Source: Streptococcus sanguinis
GTDB taxonomy: Bacteria; Bacillota; Bacilli; Lactobacillales; Streptococcaceae
Length of the DNA stretch: 45,151 nt
Reading direction: 5' to 3'
Assembly: GCF_003943735.1 (NCBI RefSeq)
Contig: NZ_RJMV01000015.1
Coordinates: forward strand, 1 to 45,151
The translations under genes were made by a program, and so were the position numbers. Of this stretch, positions 34,081-43,192 are shown piece by piece. Under the pieces are notes generated by a model. The model saw only the letters and a program-made list of their open reading frames with translations, had not been told where the DNA came from and ran no database searches. Each line of letters begins with the position of its first letter. The first letter of the stretch is position 1.

Positions 34081-34614
34081 ATGAATAAGGAAAGAGAGGC
34101 GAGGAAGTATCTTCGCCTCTTATCTGTGAGGAGGTGTCGTCATATCGCAACAATTGTTGAATTGGTGAGGGAGGTTATTGAGCCAGCCATTTTGGCCCCT
34201 TATGAATTAGTCGATATTGAGTACGGAAAGATGGGCGGGGACTACGTTCTCAGTGTCTTTGTAGATAAGCCTGAAGGTATTACGGTCAATGATACAGCGG
34301 ATTTGACGGATATTATCAGTCCGCTCTTGGATCAAATCAAGCCAGATCCTTTCCCGGAACAGTATTTTCTGGAAGTGACCAGTCCAGGCTTGGAGCGTCC
34401 GCTCAAGACCAAGGAACAGCTAGCCGATGCAGTCGGCAGTTATATCCATGTCAGTCTCTATAAGGCTGTTGACAAGCAGAAAGTCTTTGAAGGCACCTTG
34501 CTGAGCTTTGAAGAGGATGTTCTGCACATGGAATATCTGGACAAGACTCGCAGAAAAGAAGTCGAAATTCCCTACAGTCTGGTTTCCAAAGCCAGATTAG
34601 CCGTTAAGTTTTAG
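34081..34614 (+). CDS. rimP: Ribosome maturation factor RimP (start uncertain)
   Basis: RimP assists 30S assembly. The conserved protein begins near [16 protein letters not shown] (codon ATC at 34144) and contains [49 protein letters not shown] and the C-terminal SH3-like part. The start is a problem. A strong GAGGAGG (34128-34134) sits just before this region, yet no ATG, GTG or TTG lies in frame at the proper distance; ATC 34144 is 9 nt away. In-frame options are GTG 34126, which has no ribosome binding site, and ATG 34081, which is at the predicted transcription start. I give ATG 34081 as the outer limit (177 residues); 156 residues from 34144 would match the usual RimP length. Confidence 0.88.
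   Translation: MNKEREARKYLRLLSVRRCRHIATIVELVREVIEPAILAPYELVDIEYGKMGGDYVLSVFVDKPEGITVNDTADLTDIISPLLDQIKPDPFPEQYFLEVTSPGLERPLKTKEQLADAVGSYIHVSLYKAVDKQKVFEGTLLSFEEDVLHMEYLDKTRRKEVEIPYSLVSKARLAVKF
34095..34120 (+). other. Hairpin in the rimP leader
   Basis: AGAGGCGA (34095-34102) pairs perfectly with TCGCCTCT (34113-34120), ending 7 nt before the GAGGAGG ribosome binding sequence. It could be a leader structure controlling rimP translation or an attenuator of the operon. No T run follows. Confidence 0.6.
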
Positions 34615-34673
34615 CCGCAGAAGCAATATAGAAAAGAAAGGAACACTTTTGTTTCGGCAAAAGTCATATAAAA

Positions 34674-35921
34674 ATGAGTAAAGAAATGCTAGAGGCCTTC
34701 CGCATTTTGGAAGAAGACAAAGGAATCAAGAAAGAAGATATCATTGACGCAGTGACCGAGTCACTCCGCTCAGCCTATCGTCGTCGCTATGGTCAGGCAG
34801 ACAGCGCGGCCATTGAGTTTGACGAAAAGTCAGGAGATTTCCGTGTCTATACTGTTCGCGAAGTCGTGGACGAGGTCTTTGACAGCCGTTTGGAAATCAG
34901 TCTCAAAGATGCCTTGGCTATCAGTTCAGCCTATGAATTGGGAGATAAGATCAAGTTTGAAGAAGCGCCAGCTGAATTTGGCCGAGTCGCTGCTCAATCT
35001 GCCAAGCAAACCATCATGGAAAAGATGCGCAAGCAGACCCGAGCAATCACTTACAATACCTATAAAGAACATGAAAATGAAATCATGTCAGGAACGGTGG
35101 AGCGCTTTGACAATCGCTTTATCTACGTCAATCTAGGTAGCATTGAAGCGCAGCTATCGAAACAAGACCAGATTCCTGGTGAGGTCTTTGCCTCTCACGA
35201 TCGTATCGAAGTTTTTGTATACAAGGTAGAAGACAATCCTCGCGGTGTCAATGTCTTTGTTAGCCGCAGCCATCCAGAGATGATCAAGCGTTTGATGGAG
35301 CAGGAAATTCCAGAAGTGTATGATGGAACTGTGGAAATCATGAGCGTGTCACGTGAAGCGGGTGATCGGACCAAGGTAGCGGTTCGCAGCCATAATCCTA
35401 ACGTGGATGCTATCGGAACTATCGTCGGACGCGGTGGAGCTAACATCAAGAAGATCACGAGCAAGTTCCATCCTGCCAAATATGATCCCAAGAGCGGCCG
35501 TATGGTACCGACTGAAGAAAATATCGACGTCATCGAGTGGGTAGCAGATCCAGCTGAGTTTATCTACAACGCTATTGCTCCTGCAGAGGTTGACCAGGTT
35601 ATCTTTAATCAAGAAGATAACAAGCGGGCCTTGGTTGTCGTACCGGACAGCAAGCTTTCTCTGGCTATCGGCCGTCGCGGACAGAACGTTCGCTTGGCAG
35701 CTCATTTGACAGGCTTTAGAATTGATATCAAGTCTGCCACTGAGTTTGAAGAAATGGAAGCAGCCAATGAACTGGGCGGATTTGCTCAGGAAGCAGAAGA
35801 AATTCTTGCAGATGTAGATGTTCTAGAGACAGATTTTTCAGCAACAGACTTTGACGCAGCTGCAGAGGAAACTGTACTGGAAACAGCTGGGTTAGAAAGC
35901 GAAGCTGAAGAACTAGATTAA
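34674..35921 (+). CDS. nusA: Transcription elongation/termination factor NusA
   Basis: A 415-residue factor that binds RNA polymerase and nascent RNA. The N-terminal domain (1-125; MSKEMLEAFRILEEDKGIKKEDIIDAV) is followed by an S1 domain (about 133-200), then KH1 and KH2 with GTIVGRGGANIKKI and LAIGRRGQNVRLAAHLTGFRIDI. The C-terminal acidic repeats of Proteobacteria are absent; a short Asp/Glu-rich tail ends the protein, as in other Gram-positives. Confidence 0.97.
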   Translation: MSKEMLEAFRILEEDKGIKKEDIIDAVTESLRSAYRRRYGQADSAAIEFDEKSGDFRVYTVREVVDEVFDSRLEISLKDALAISSAYELGDKIKFEEAPAEFGRVAAQSAKQTIMEKMRKQTRAITYNTYKEHENEIMSGTVERFDNRFIYVNLGSIEAQLSKQDQIPGEVFASHDRIEVFVYKVEDNPRGVNVFVSRSHPEMIKRLMEQEIPEVYDGTVEIMSVSREAGDRTKVAVRSHNPNVDAIGTIVGRGGANIKKITSKFHPAKYDPKSGRMVPTEENIDVIEWVADPAEFIYNAIAPAEVDQVIFNQEDNKRALVVVPDSKLSLAIGRRGQNVRLAAHLTGFRIDIKSATEFEEMEAANELGGFAQEAEEILADVDVLETDFSATDFDAAAEETVLETAGLESEAEELD

Positions 35922-35931
35922 GGGGGCTGGA

Positions 35932-36228
35932 ATGGCAAAAACAAGAAAAATCCCTTTAAGAAAATCAGTGGTGTCCAATGAAGTGATTGACAAGCGCGAT
36001 TTATTGCGGATTGTCAAGAACAAGGAAGGTCAAGTCTTTATCGATCCGACAGGCAAGGCCAACGGACGTGGAGCCTATATCAAGCTGGATAATCAGGAAG
36101 CTCTTCAAGCCAAGAAGAAGCGGGTCTTTAACCGCAGCTTCAGTATGGAAGTGGATGAGGCTTTCTATGATGAGTTAATCGCTTATGTCGATCATAAGGT
36201 CAAAAGAAGAGAGTTAGGTCTTGAATAA
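35932..36228 (+). CDS. ylxR: YlxR family RNA-binding protein
   Basis: A 98-residue basic protein of the YlxR (RnpM-type) family. It has KIPLRKSVVSNEVIDKRDLLRIVKNKEG and the conserved GKANGRGAYI loop. Known family structures show an RNA-binding surface, and a B. subtilis member modulates RNase P. It is 10 bp after nusA and overlaps ylxQ by 8 nt, as in most Firmicutes. Confidence 0.95.
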   Translation: MAKTRKIPLRKSVVSNEVIDKRDLLRIVKNKEGQVFIDPTGKANGRGAYIKLDNQEALQAKKKRVFNRSFSMEVDEAFYDELIAYVDHKVKRRELGLE

Positions 36229-36517
36229 AGAGAAACTTGCAAATTTGCTGGGACTGGCTCAGCGGGCTGGCCGCATCATTTCTGGTGAGGAGCTAACCGT
36301 CAAGGCCATCCAGGAGGGAAAAGCACATCTGGTCTTTTTGGCCCAGGATGCAGCTCCTAATCTCAGCAAGAAAATCACTGATAAAAGTCGTTACTACCAA
36401 GTAGAAGTATCAACCGTGTTTTCAACACTGGAATTAAGCTCTGCCATTGGCAAGGCCAGAAAAGTGCTCGCCGTGACAGATGCTGGTTTTACAAAGAAAA
36501 TGAGGTCTCTTATGTAA
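36221..36517 (+). CDS. ylxQ: YlxQ, L7Ae-like ribosomal protein
   Basis: A 98-residue L7Ae/L30e-fold protein that should bind kink-turn RNA. Signs are [47 protein letters not shown]. The start is TTG 36221, overlapping the ylxR stop. No ATG fits and this start gives the family's usual N-terminus ([13 protein letters not shown]). infB follows 19 bp later. Confidence 0.94.
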   Translation: MNKEKLANLLGLAQRAGRIISGEELTVKAIQEGKAHLVFLAQDAAPNLSKKITDKSRYYQVEVSTVFSTLELSSAIGKARKVLAVTDAGFTKKMRSLM

Positions 36518-36536
36518 TAGAAGAGGAGGACAAGAT

Positions 36537-39329
36537 TTGTCTAAAGTAAGATTGTATGAAATCGCCAAAGAACTGGGAAAAGAAAGCAAGGAGGTAGTGG
36601 CTCGTGCGAAGGAGCTGGGACTGGATGTCAAAAGTCATTCATCCAGCGTAGAAGCTGACGCTGGTGAGCGAATCAAATCCAGCTTTACAAAAGCAGCCAC
36701 ACCTCAAGCCACTGCAGAAAAGCCTGTAGCAGCTCAGCCGTCACCGCAAAAAACTCCTGCCAAAGAGGCAGCGCCAGTCAAGGCAGAACAGCCAGAGGCA
36801 AAAGTAACTGCTAAGCCAGAAGCGAAAGTAGAAACAGCTGCGCCTGTCAAGCGCCCACAAAGCCGGAACTTTAAGGCAGAACGTGAAGCGAGAGCCAAGG
36901 AAGAGGCAGAGCGTCGGAAGCAGCAAGGCAACCGCAAACCACAAAACAAAGAGCAAGGCAAGCGTGAGGACCGCGATAATCGAAATAAGAATCGTGGAAA
37001 CCGCAATGACCGAGATAGGGGCAATCGTCCAAATGACCGTCGCGATAATCGTGGTCAAGATGGCCGCCGCAATGGTCAGAATCATCAAGGATTTAACGGT
37101 CAAAACCGCCAACAGCCTCAAGGACCGAAGATTGACTTTAAGGCTCGGGCAGCAGCTTTGAAAGCAGAGCAGAATGCTGAATACGCTCGCTCCAGTGAGG
37201 AACGCTTTAAGCAAGCTCAGGAAGCAAAAGAAGTTATGGAACGGCAAAATCGCCGTAAGGAGCAGCCTAAGGCAGAAGCAAGTGTACCAGTTCAGCCTGC
37301 ACCAGCTCCATCTGCGCCAGCAGCGAATCCAAGCCCAGCGCCAGCCGCTGTGGATACGCGTCGTAAGAAGCAAGCTCGACCAGATAAGAAGCGCGATGAT
37401 TTTGATCGCGAAGAAGAAGGTCCAAGAAAACAACAAAAGAATCGAAGCAGTCAAAATCAAGTGAGAAATCAAAGAAATAGTAATTGGAATAAAAACAAGA
37501 AAAATAAAAAAGGAAAGGGCAACAATAATCAGGCACCAAAACCTGTTACAGAACGTAAGTTCCATGAGTTGCCAACTGAATTTGAATATACAGACGGAAT
37601 GACCGTTGCAGAAATCGCAAAACGGATCAAGCGCGAGCCAGCTGAAATTGTCAAGAAACTCTTCATGATGGGTGTGATGGCAACGCAAAACCAATCTCTT
37701 GACGGCGATACTATTGAGCTCCTCATGGTGGACTACGGTATCGAAGCTAAGAAGAAGGTGGAAGTTGACACAGCTGACATTGAGCGATTCTTCGTAGAAG
37801 AAGGCTATATCAACCAAGATGCCTTGGTAGAGCGTCCGCCGGTTGTAACCATCATGGGACACGTTGACCATGGTAAAACAACCCTCTTGGATACCCTGCG
37901 TAACTCTCGCGTAGCTACAGGCGAAGCAGGTGGTATTACTCAGCACATCGGTGCTTACCAGATCGAGGAAAGCGGCAAGAAGATTACTTTCTTGGATACG
38001 CCTGGACATGCGGCCTTTACTTCTATGCGGGCTCGCGGTGCCTCTGTGACGGATATCACTATCCTGGTCGTAGCGGCTGATGACGGTGTTATGCCGCAAA
38101 CGATCGAAGCTATCAACCACTCCAAAGCCGCTGATGTCCCAATCATCGTAGCTATCAACAAGATTGATAAGCCAGGAGCGAATCCTGAGCGCGTGATTGG
38201 TGAGTTGGCTGAGCATGGTGTCATGTCAACAGCTTGGGGCGGAGATTCTGAATTTGTAGAAATCTCAGCGAAATTCAATCAAAATATCGACAGCTTGCTG
38301 GAAACAGTCCTCTTAGTGGCTGAAATTCAAGAGCTCAAGGCAGATCCGACTGTTCGAGCGATTGGTACAGTCATTGAAGCCCGTCTGGATAAAGGAAAAG
38401 GTGCTGTCGCAACCCTTCTGGTTCAACAAGGTACACTGAATGTGCAGGATCCAATCGTTGTTGGTAATACCTTCGGTCGGGTTCGGGCTATGACCAATGA
38501 TCTAGGCCGTCGCGTGAAGGTGGCAGGACCATCTACACCGGTTTCTATCACTGGTCTCAATGAAACTCCGATGGCTGGTGACCACTTTGCGGTTTATGAA
38601 GATGAAAAAGCTGCACGTGCAGCCGGTGAAGAACGTGCCAAACGTGCCCTTCTCAAACAGCGTCAAGCTACTCACCGCGTCAGTCTGGAAAATCTCTTTG
38701 ATACCCTCAAAGCTGGTGAAGTTAAGTCTGTTAATGTTATCATCAAGGCTGATGTACAAGGTTCTGTAGAAGCCCTGTCTGCTTCCCTGCAAAAGATTGA
38801 AGTGGAAGGCGTCAAGATTACCATCGTCCACTCAGCGGTTGGTGCTATCAATGAATCTGATGTGACACTAGCAGAAGCTTCAAATGCTTTCATCATCGGA
38901 TTTAATGTGCGTCCTACATCTCAAGCTCGCCAACAGGCAGAAGCTGACGATGTCGAAATTCGTCTCCACAGCATTATCTACAAGGTTATCGAAGAAATGG
39001 AAGATGCCATGAAGGGAATGCTAGATCCAGAATACGAAGAAAAAATCATTGGGGAAGCTCTTATCCGCGAGACCTTCAAGGTTTCCAAGGTTGGTACTAT
39101 CGGTGGATTTATGGTTATCAACGGTAAAGTGACCCGTGATTCCAAGGTTCGCGTTATCCGTGATGGCGTCGTGATTTACGATGGTGAGCTTGCCAGCCTC
39201 AAGCACTTCAAGGATGATGTTAAGGAAGTTACTAACGGCCACGAAGGTGGACTCATGATTGATGGCTACAATGACATTCAAGTAGATGACACGATTGAAG
39301 CCTACATCATGGAAGAAATTAAGAAATAA
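36537..39329 (+). CDS. infB: Translation initiation factor IF-2
   Basis: A 930-residue GTPase that brings fMet-tRNA to the 30S subunit. The start is TTG 36537 with GAGGAGG (36523-36528) 8 nt upstream. The N-terminal IF2N domain (1-50) is followed by a long low-complexity linker (about 60-340), first Ala/Pro/Lys-rich, then strongly Arg/Asn/Asp/Gln-rich around 115-200, then again Lys/Asn-rich near 300-335. A second IF2N is at about 345-395. The G domain starts at GHVDHGKTT (Gly441), with DTPGH and NKID. Domains II-IV complete the protein. Confidence 0.98.
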   Translation: MSKVRLYEIAKELGKESKEVVARAKELGLDVKSHSSSVEADAGERIKSSFTKAATPQATAEKPVAAQPSPQKTPAKEAAPVKAEQPEAKVTAKPEAKVETAAPVKRPQSRNFKAEREARAKEEAERRKQQGNRKPQNKEQGKREDRDNRNKNRGNRNDRDRGNRPNDRRDNRGQDGRRNGQNHQGFNGQNRQQPQGPKIDFKARAAALKAEQNAEYARSSEERFKQAQEAKEVMERQNRRKEQPKAEASVPVQPAPAPSAPAANPSPAPAAVDTRRKKQARPDKKRDDFDREEEGPRKQQKNRSSQNQVRNQRNSNWNKNKKNKKGKGNNNQAPKPVTERKFHELPTEFEYTDGMTVAEIAKRIKREPAEIVKKLFMMGVMATQNQSLDGDTIELLMVDYGIEAKKKVEVDTADIERFFVEEGYINQDALVERPPVVTIMGHVDHGKTTLLDTLRNSRVATGEAGGITQHIGAYQIEESGKKITFLDTPGHAAFTSMRARGASVTDITILVVAADDGVMPQTIEAINHSKAADVPIIVAINKIDKPGANPERVIGELAEHGVMSTAWGGDSEFVEISAKFNQNIDSLLETVLLVAEIQELKADPTVRAIGTVIEARLDKGKGAVATLLVQQGTLNVQDPIVVGNTFGRVRAMTNDLGRRVKVAGPSTPVSITGLNETPMAGDHFAVYEDEKAARAAGEERAKRALLKQRQATHRVSLENLFDTLKAGEVKSVNVIIKADVQGSVEALSASLQKIEVEGVKITIVHSAVGAINESDVTLAEASNAFIIGFNVRPTSQARQQAEADDVEIRLHSIIYKVIEEMEDAMKGMLDPEYEEKIIGEALIRETFKVSKVGTIGGFMVINGKVTRDSKVRVIRDGVVIYDGELASLKHFKDDVKEVTNGHEGGLMIDGYNDIQVDDTIEAYIMEEIKK

Positions 39330-39370
39330 GATAAGAAGTCCGTTAAAAACTCGCAGTGAAATCATATTTG

Positions 39371-39404
39371 GCGGAAGTCTATACTTCTAGTTCCGCATCT
39401 TTTT
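39371..39404 (+). terminator. Possible weak terminator after infB
   Basis: GCGGAA (39371-39376) pairs with TTCCGC (39391-39396), followed by ATCTTTTTC. The stem is short with a long loop, so read-through into rbfA is likely. Confidence 0.45.
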
Positions 39405-39443
39405 CACAAAGAGTTTAGATCGAATTTCATTCATTAAAACTAA

Positions 39444-39474
39444 AATATAAGCTAGGCTAGGCCTAGCTTATATT
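39444..39474. repeat. Perfect inverted repeat between infB and rbfA
   Basis: 14-nt arms at 39444-39457 (AATATAAGCTAGGC, A at 39444) and 39461-39474 are exact complements with a TAG loop. No T run follows, so it is not a standard terminator. It ends 30 bp before the rbfA ATG and includes no obvious ribosome binding site. Confidence 0.8.
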
Positions 39475-39504
39475 GCAGAAGAGAAAAATTAGAAAGGAAA
39501 TCTC

Positions 39505-39855
39505 ATGGCAAATAATTTTCGTACAGACCGTGTAGGCATGGAAATCAAGCGCGAAGTCAATGAAATCTTGCAGAAGAAAGTTCGTGACCCGCGTGTTCAA
39601 GGTGTGACCATTACCGATGTCCAAATGCTGGGCGACCTATCCATGGCCAAGGTCTACTACACGATTATGAGCAATCTGGCCTCTGATAATCAAAAAGCTC
39701 AGACCGGTCTGGAAAAAGCGACCGGTACCATCAAGCGGGAACTGGGTCACAATCTGAAGATGTACAAGATTCCAGATTTGACCTTTGTCAAGGATGAATC
39801 TATCGAGTATGGGAATAAAATCGACCAGATGCTGCGCGATTTAGATAAAAAATAA
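39505..39855 (+). CDS. rbfA: Ribosome-binding factor A
   Basis: A 116-residue single KH-like protein for late 30S maturation. It has [49 protein letters not shown] and [20 protein letters not shown], matching RbfA throughout. AGAAAGGAAAT precedes the ATG. It ends the operon; a terminator follows. Confidence 0.97.
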   Translation: MANNFRTDRVGMEIKREVNEILQKKVRDPRVQGVTITDVQMLGDLSMAKVYYTIMSNLASDNQKAQTGLEKATGTIKRELGHNLKMYKIPDLTFVKDESIEYGNKIDQMLRDLDKK

Positions 39856-39857
39856 AG

Positions 39858-39895
39858 CAGAAACTCAGCTGTTATGGCTGGGTTTTCTGTTTTTT
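39858..39895 (+). terminator. Terminator after rbfA
   Basis: CAGAAACTCAGC (39858-39869) pairs with GCTGGGTTTTCTG (39877-39889), with one bulge and a G-T pair, then TTTTTT. Confidence 0.85.
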
Positions 39896-39926
39896 AAATT
39901 TAATATAACAATTTTTCGTAAAAATA

Positions 39927-39936
39927 GGTATATACC
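39927..39936. promoter_or_regulatory. NagR-type (dre) operator upstream of nagA
   Basis: GGTATATACC is a perfect palindrome matching the core GGTMTAKACC recognised by GntR-family NagR/YvoA/DasR regulators. It lies 1 bp upstream of the nagA -35, where a repressor responding to GlcN-6-P or GlcNAc-6-P would act. Confidence 0.65.
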
Positions 39937-39937
39937 A

Positions 39938-39966
39938 TTTACAAATAAAAAAGAAAGAGTTATAAT
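39938..39966 (+). promoter_or_regulatory. nagA promoter
   Basis: -35 TTTACA (39938-39943) and -10 TATAAT (39961-39966) are 17 bp apart. The leader to the ATG is about 120 nt and shows no known RNA motif. Confidence 0.8.
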
Positions 39967-40095
39967 ATAGTCAAGAAAACTCAGAGATTCAAAAGCGGGA
40001 GTTAGAAAGCAGTTATAGAAAGATGCTAGCTCTATCACAGAATTCCGCTTTGAATGGCAGAGAATACAGAAGTCAAGAAAAAGGGAGGCAGTCTT

Positions 40096-41247
40096 ATGCC
40101 TACATATATCAAAGCAGATCAATTTTTCTATCCTCAGGGAATCCGTCAGGGCGGTTATTTAGAGCTGATTGACGGCAAGTTTGGCAAGCTGGTGCAGTCT
40201 GTTCTGCAGGATGCAGAAGTCATAGACTACAGTGGCTACTCGATTGCACCAGGTCTGGTGGATACTCACATTCATGGCTTCGGTGGTGTTGATGTGATGG
40301 ACAATAACATCGAAGGAACTCTTCATACCATGAGCGAGGGCCTCTTGACTACCGGTGTGACCAGCTTTTTACCAACAACCCTGACCTCATCCTATGAGCG
40401 CCTCTTAGCAGTAACTGAAAATATCGGTGCTCGCTATCAAGAAGCCAGCGGGGCCAAGATTCGCGGTCTCTATTTTGAAGGGCCTTACTTCACCGAGAAG
40501 TATAAGGGCGCTCAAAATCCAGCCTATATGAAAGATCCTAGCATGGATGAGTTTCGTGCTTGGCAGAAGGCTGCAAATGGCTTGCTTAATAAGATTGCTC
40601 TCGCACCAGAGCGTGATGGCGTGGAGGAGTTTGTCCGCACGCTGACTGATGAAGGCGTGACCGTTGCTTTGGGGCATTCTAACGCGACCTTTGATGAAGC
40701 CAAAACTGCGGTCGAAGCAGGTGCTAGTGTCTGGGTGCATGCTTACAATGGTATGCGGGGCTTGACCCACCGGGAGCTGGGAATGGTTGGTGCCATGTAT
40801 GAGCTGCCCCACACCTATGCGGAACTGATTTGTGACGGCCACCATGTGGACCCTAAGGCCTGTGACATCTTGCTCAAGCAGAAGGGACATGAAAATATTG
40901 CTCTCATTACTGACTGTATGACTGCAGGAGGTCTTGAAGATGGTGACTACATGTTGGGAGAATTTCCAGTGGTAGTGGCGGAAGGAACAGCTCGGCTCAA
41001 GTCAACGGGCAATCTAGCTGGCTCTATCCTCAAGCTCAAGGACGGATTGAAAAATGTGGTCAAATGGGGCATTGCCAATCCTCATCAGGCAGTCATGATG
41101 GCTAGCCTGATTCCAGCAAAATCCGTCCATATTGATGATGTCTGCGGACAGATCAAGGAAGGCTACGATGCTGACTTTATCGTTTTAGATAAAGATTTAG
41201 AGCTGGTAGCTACTTATCTTGATGGTCAAGAACGATTCCATGTATGA
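40096..41247 (+). CDS. nagA: N-acetylglucosamine-6-phosphate deacetylase
   Basis: A 383-residue metal-dependent amidohydrolase that deacetylates GlcNAc-6-P for glycolysis or wall synthesis. It shows VDTHIHGFGGVDVMD (metal His pair), the Glu in LYFEGPYF, VALGHSNATFDEA, HAYNGM, and ITDCMTAGG with the catalytic Asp. The start is ATG 40096: GGGAGG is 7 nt upstream, and an in-frame ATG 42 nt earlier has no such signal or family match. A NagR-type operator precedes it. Confidence 0.96.
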   Translation: MPTYIKADQFFYPQGIRQGGYLELIDGKFGKLVQSVLQDAEVIDYSGYSIAPGLVDTHIHGFGGVDVMDNNIEGTLHTMSEGLLTTGVTSFLPTTLTSSYERLLAVTENIGARYQEASGAKIRGLYFEGPYFTEKYKGAQNPAYMKDPSMDEFRAWQKAANGLLNKIALAPERDGVEEFVRTLTDEGVTVALGHSNATFDEAKTAVEAGASVWVHAYNGMRGLTHRELGMVGAMYELPHTYAELICDGHHVDPKACDILLKQKGHENIALITDCMTAGGLEDGDYMLGEFPVVVAEGTARLKSTGNLAGSILKLKDGLKNVVKWGIANPHQAVMMASLIPAKSVHIDDVCGQIKEGYDADFIVLDKDLELVATYLDGQERFHV

Positions 41248-41287
41248 GAACCGCAGGTATTGAAATTAGTCTCCTTATATTTTTCAG

Positions 41288-41315
41288 AAAGAGCAGGGCA
41301 ACCTGTTCTTTTTGG
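41288..41315 (+). terminator. Terminator after nagA
   Basis: AAAGAGCAGG (41288-41297) pairs with CCTGTTCTTT (41302-41311) with one G-T pair, then TTT. Confidence 0.75.
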
Positions 41316-41347
41316 TTGGCAGACGACTTGATAGCCTTCTCCTAGAT

Positions 41348-41376
41348 TTGAATTGCGTTCCTAGGCGTGATATAAT
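41348..41376 (+). promoter_or_regulatory. Promoter of the small membrane protein gene
   Basis: -35 TTGAAT (41348-41353) and extended -10 TGATATAAT (-10 at 41371-41376) are 17 bp apart. The start lies about 20 nt before the ATG. Confidence 0.75.
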
Positions 41377-41404
41377 GAGACTATAATGTGAACAGGAGTA
41401 GGCT

Positions 41405-41599
41405 ATGAAACGAATTGATGCGAAATTTCTGATAATGGGACTTGTTTTACTGCTGGCGGGACTGATCTTTGGACGAATCTTGATCCTTGTTGCAGGAGTT
41501 GCTTTCATTATCTATAGCTTTTTCAGTAAAGGCATGGAGCCGACCAAGGAAAATATCTTCAAGCCTAAGCCAATACTGAAGAAAAAGGAAAAGAAGTGA
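41405..41599 (+). CDS. Small membrane protein
   Basis: A 64-residue protein with two hydrophobic helices (about 8-24 and 26-41) joined by GR, and a very basic Lys/Pro tail (FKPKPILKKKEKK) expected on the cytosolic side. CAGGAG lies before the ATG and a good promoter precedes it. No family recognised. It may be cotranscribed with the aldo/keto reductase 76 bp downstream. Confidence 0.75.
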   Translation: MKRIDAKFLIMGLVLLLAGLIFGRILILVAGVAFIIYSFFSKGMEPTKENIFKPKPILKKKEKK

Positions 41600-41675
41600 G
41601 CAGTTCTGCTCTTGTGATTACTGTAGCAGCTGCCTTGCTGAAGGCAGTAGATGGAACTTGTAAAGGAGACATGAG

Positions 41676-42521
41676 ATGAGAGAATATCTTTTGAACAATG
41701 GTGTTGGCATTCCGGTGCTGGGCTTTGGTACTTGGAAGGCTCAGGATGGCGAAGAAGCCTATCAAGCAACATTAGCCGCTCTCAAGGCAGGCTATCGGCA
41801 CATTGATACGGCAGCTATCTATAAGAACGAAGAGAGCGTCGGACGGGCAATCAAGGACAGCGGCATTCCGCGGGAGGAGCTCTTCATCACGACTAAGCTT
41901 TGGAATGACATTCATACTTATGAGGAGGCTCAAGAGGCCTTTGCGGCCTCAATGGAGCGGTTGGGACTGGACTATCTGGACCTCTACCTCATCCACTGGC
42001 CGAATCCCAAACCCCTGAGGGAAAACGATGCTTGGAAAAAGCGCAATGCCGAAGTCTGGCGGGCTATGGAAGATCTTTATAATCTCGGCAAGATTCGAGC
42101 GATTGGCGTCAGCAATTTCCTGCCTCATCACTTAGAAGCCTTGCTTGAAACAGCGCGCATGACTCCTGCTGTCAATCAAATCCGCCTGGCTCCAGGTGTC
42201 TATCAGACAGAGGCGGTGAACTTCTGCCGTGAGCATGAGATTTTACTGGAAGCTTGGGGACCATTTGGCCAAGGTGAGCTCTTCCAAAATCCAGCCGTAA
42301 AGGCTGTGGCAGACAAGTATGGCAAGACTATTGCCCAAGTCGCGCTAGCTTGGAGCTTGCAGGAAGGCTTCCTGCCCCTGCCTAAGTCGGTCACTCCGAA
42401 CCGAATTGCCAGCAATCTGGACTGCTTTGGCATCGAGCTAGATGCTGCTGACTTGGAAGTGCTCAAAAATGTCAGCGGTTTGGCCGGTGGCGCACCAAAT
42501 CCGGATGGGATGGATTTTTAG
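41676..42521 (+). CDS. Aldo/keto reductase
   Basis: A 281-residue NADPH-dependent TIM-barrel reductase of the 2,5-diketogluconate reductase-like group. The catalytic tetrad is visible: Asp44 and Tyr49 in HIDTAAIYKNE, Lys74 in FITTKLWN, His107 in YLIHWPNP. GVSNF and the cofactor-binding LPKSVTPNRIASNLD are also present. AAAGGAG precedes the ATG. The next GNAT gene begins at the base after the stop codon. Substrate unknown; small aldehydes such as methylglyoxal are plausible for the group. Confidence 0.94.
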   Translation: MREYLLNNGVGIPVLGFGTWKAQDGEEAYQATLAALKAGYRHIDTAAIYKNEESVGRAIKDSGIPREELFITTKLWNDIHTYEEAQEAFAASMERLGLDYLDLYLIHWPNPKPLRENDAWKKRNAEVWRAMEDLYNLGKIRAIGVSNFLPHHLEALLETARMTPAVNQIRLAPGVYQTEAVNFCREHEILLEAWGPFGQGELFQNPAVKAVADKYGKTIAQVALAWSLQEGFLPLPKSVTPNRIASNLDCFGIELDAADLEVLKNVSGLAGGAPNPDGMDF

Positions 42522-42974
42522 ATGAAAATCCGATTCTATCGAAGTTCAGATAGAGAAGTCTTGCATTCCTACCATTTAACCGACTCGAGATTTACTAGCC
42601 ATCCTAGCCAGGTTGTCGCTGATTTAGAAAATCGCTATGCTATCTTGGGCCTTGAAGAAGATCAAATCGTAACCTTTCTGATCTTGGATGCTGGAGAAAA
42701 GAAGTTTACTTATGGCGGTCAGCCAGATAGCCTGCTCCTTCGTAGCTTTTCAACGGATGAAGCCTTTCGGATGCGAGGATACGGTAGTCAGACGCTGAAG
42801 CTCTTGCCTGATTTCATAAGAGAGCATTTGCCCATGTATAAAAGCATCATACTAGGTGTCAATGAGAGAAATCAAGTCGCTTCCTACCTCTACCGAGAGA
42901 CTGGTTTTAGCAAACAGCCCCAACGCATATTAGGACCAGCCGGCTGGCAGGAAGTATATGAATTAAAAATATAA
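42522..42974 (+). CDS. GNAT-family N-acetyltransferase
   Basis: A 150-residue acetyltransferase. FSTDEAFRMRGYGSQTLKLLPDF contains the RxxGxG acetyl-CoA loop (about 84-106), followed by IILGVNERNQVASYLYRETGF. It starts immediately after the aldo/keto reductase stop with no spacer, so translation is coupled. A terminator follows. Substrate unknown. Confidence 0.87.
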   Translation: MKIRFYRSSDREVLHSYHLTDSRFTSHPSQVVADLENRYAILGLEEDQIVTFLILDAGEKKFTYGGQPDSLLLRSFSTDEAFRMRGYGSQTLKLLPDFIREHLPMYKSIILGVNERNQVASYLYRETGFSKQPQRILGPAGWQEVYELKI

Positions 42975-42978
42975 AAGT

Positions 42979-43010
42979 ATCCCCAGTTTGAAAAGAGCTG
43001 GGGATTTTTA
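42979..43010 (+). terminator. Terminator after the GNAT gene
   Basis: ATCCCCAG (42979-42986) pairs with CTGGGGAT (42998-43005) across an 11-nt loop, then TTTTA. Confidence 0.82.
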
Positions 43011-43057
43011 TCTCTACCACTAGAAGAAACTATAAAAGAAGATGTTTCAGTGCAATA

Positions 43058-43190
43058 ATGAAAGGTGTAAAACGAGCCCAATATCCAACGAAATACTAAG
43101 ATAGGGAAATTAGATGAAGAAGACCCAAGAATTGGAAATTACACCCAACTGATTGAGGCTATCATCAAGCCCTTGAGAGTGGGGAGGTAA
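43058..43190 (+). pseudogene. Possible frameshifted gene remnant
   Basis: ATG 43058 opens a 13-codon reading (MKGVKRAQYPTKY, stop). The frame that overlaps it then continues, with no start codon of its own, as KIGKLDEEDPRIGNYTQLIE, then AIIKPLRVGR and a stop at 43190. Together they look like one short protein broken by a shift near 43090-43100. The amino-acid make-up (charged, with a helical C-terminus) is protein-like rather than random. No family recognised. Confidence 0.3.
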
Positions 43191-43192
43191 AA

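Noticed and set aside
36741..38216. Long open frame (491 codons) on the minus strand opposite infB
   Set aside because: It mirrors the biased codon pattern of the infB linker and G domain, has no ribosome binding site or promoter, and its product is an unnatural run of Leu/Ile/Phe and Ser. infB on the plus strand is unquestionable.
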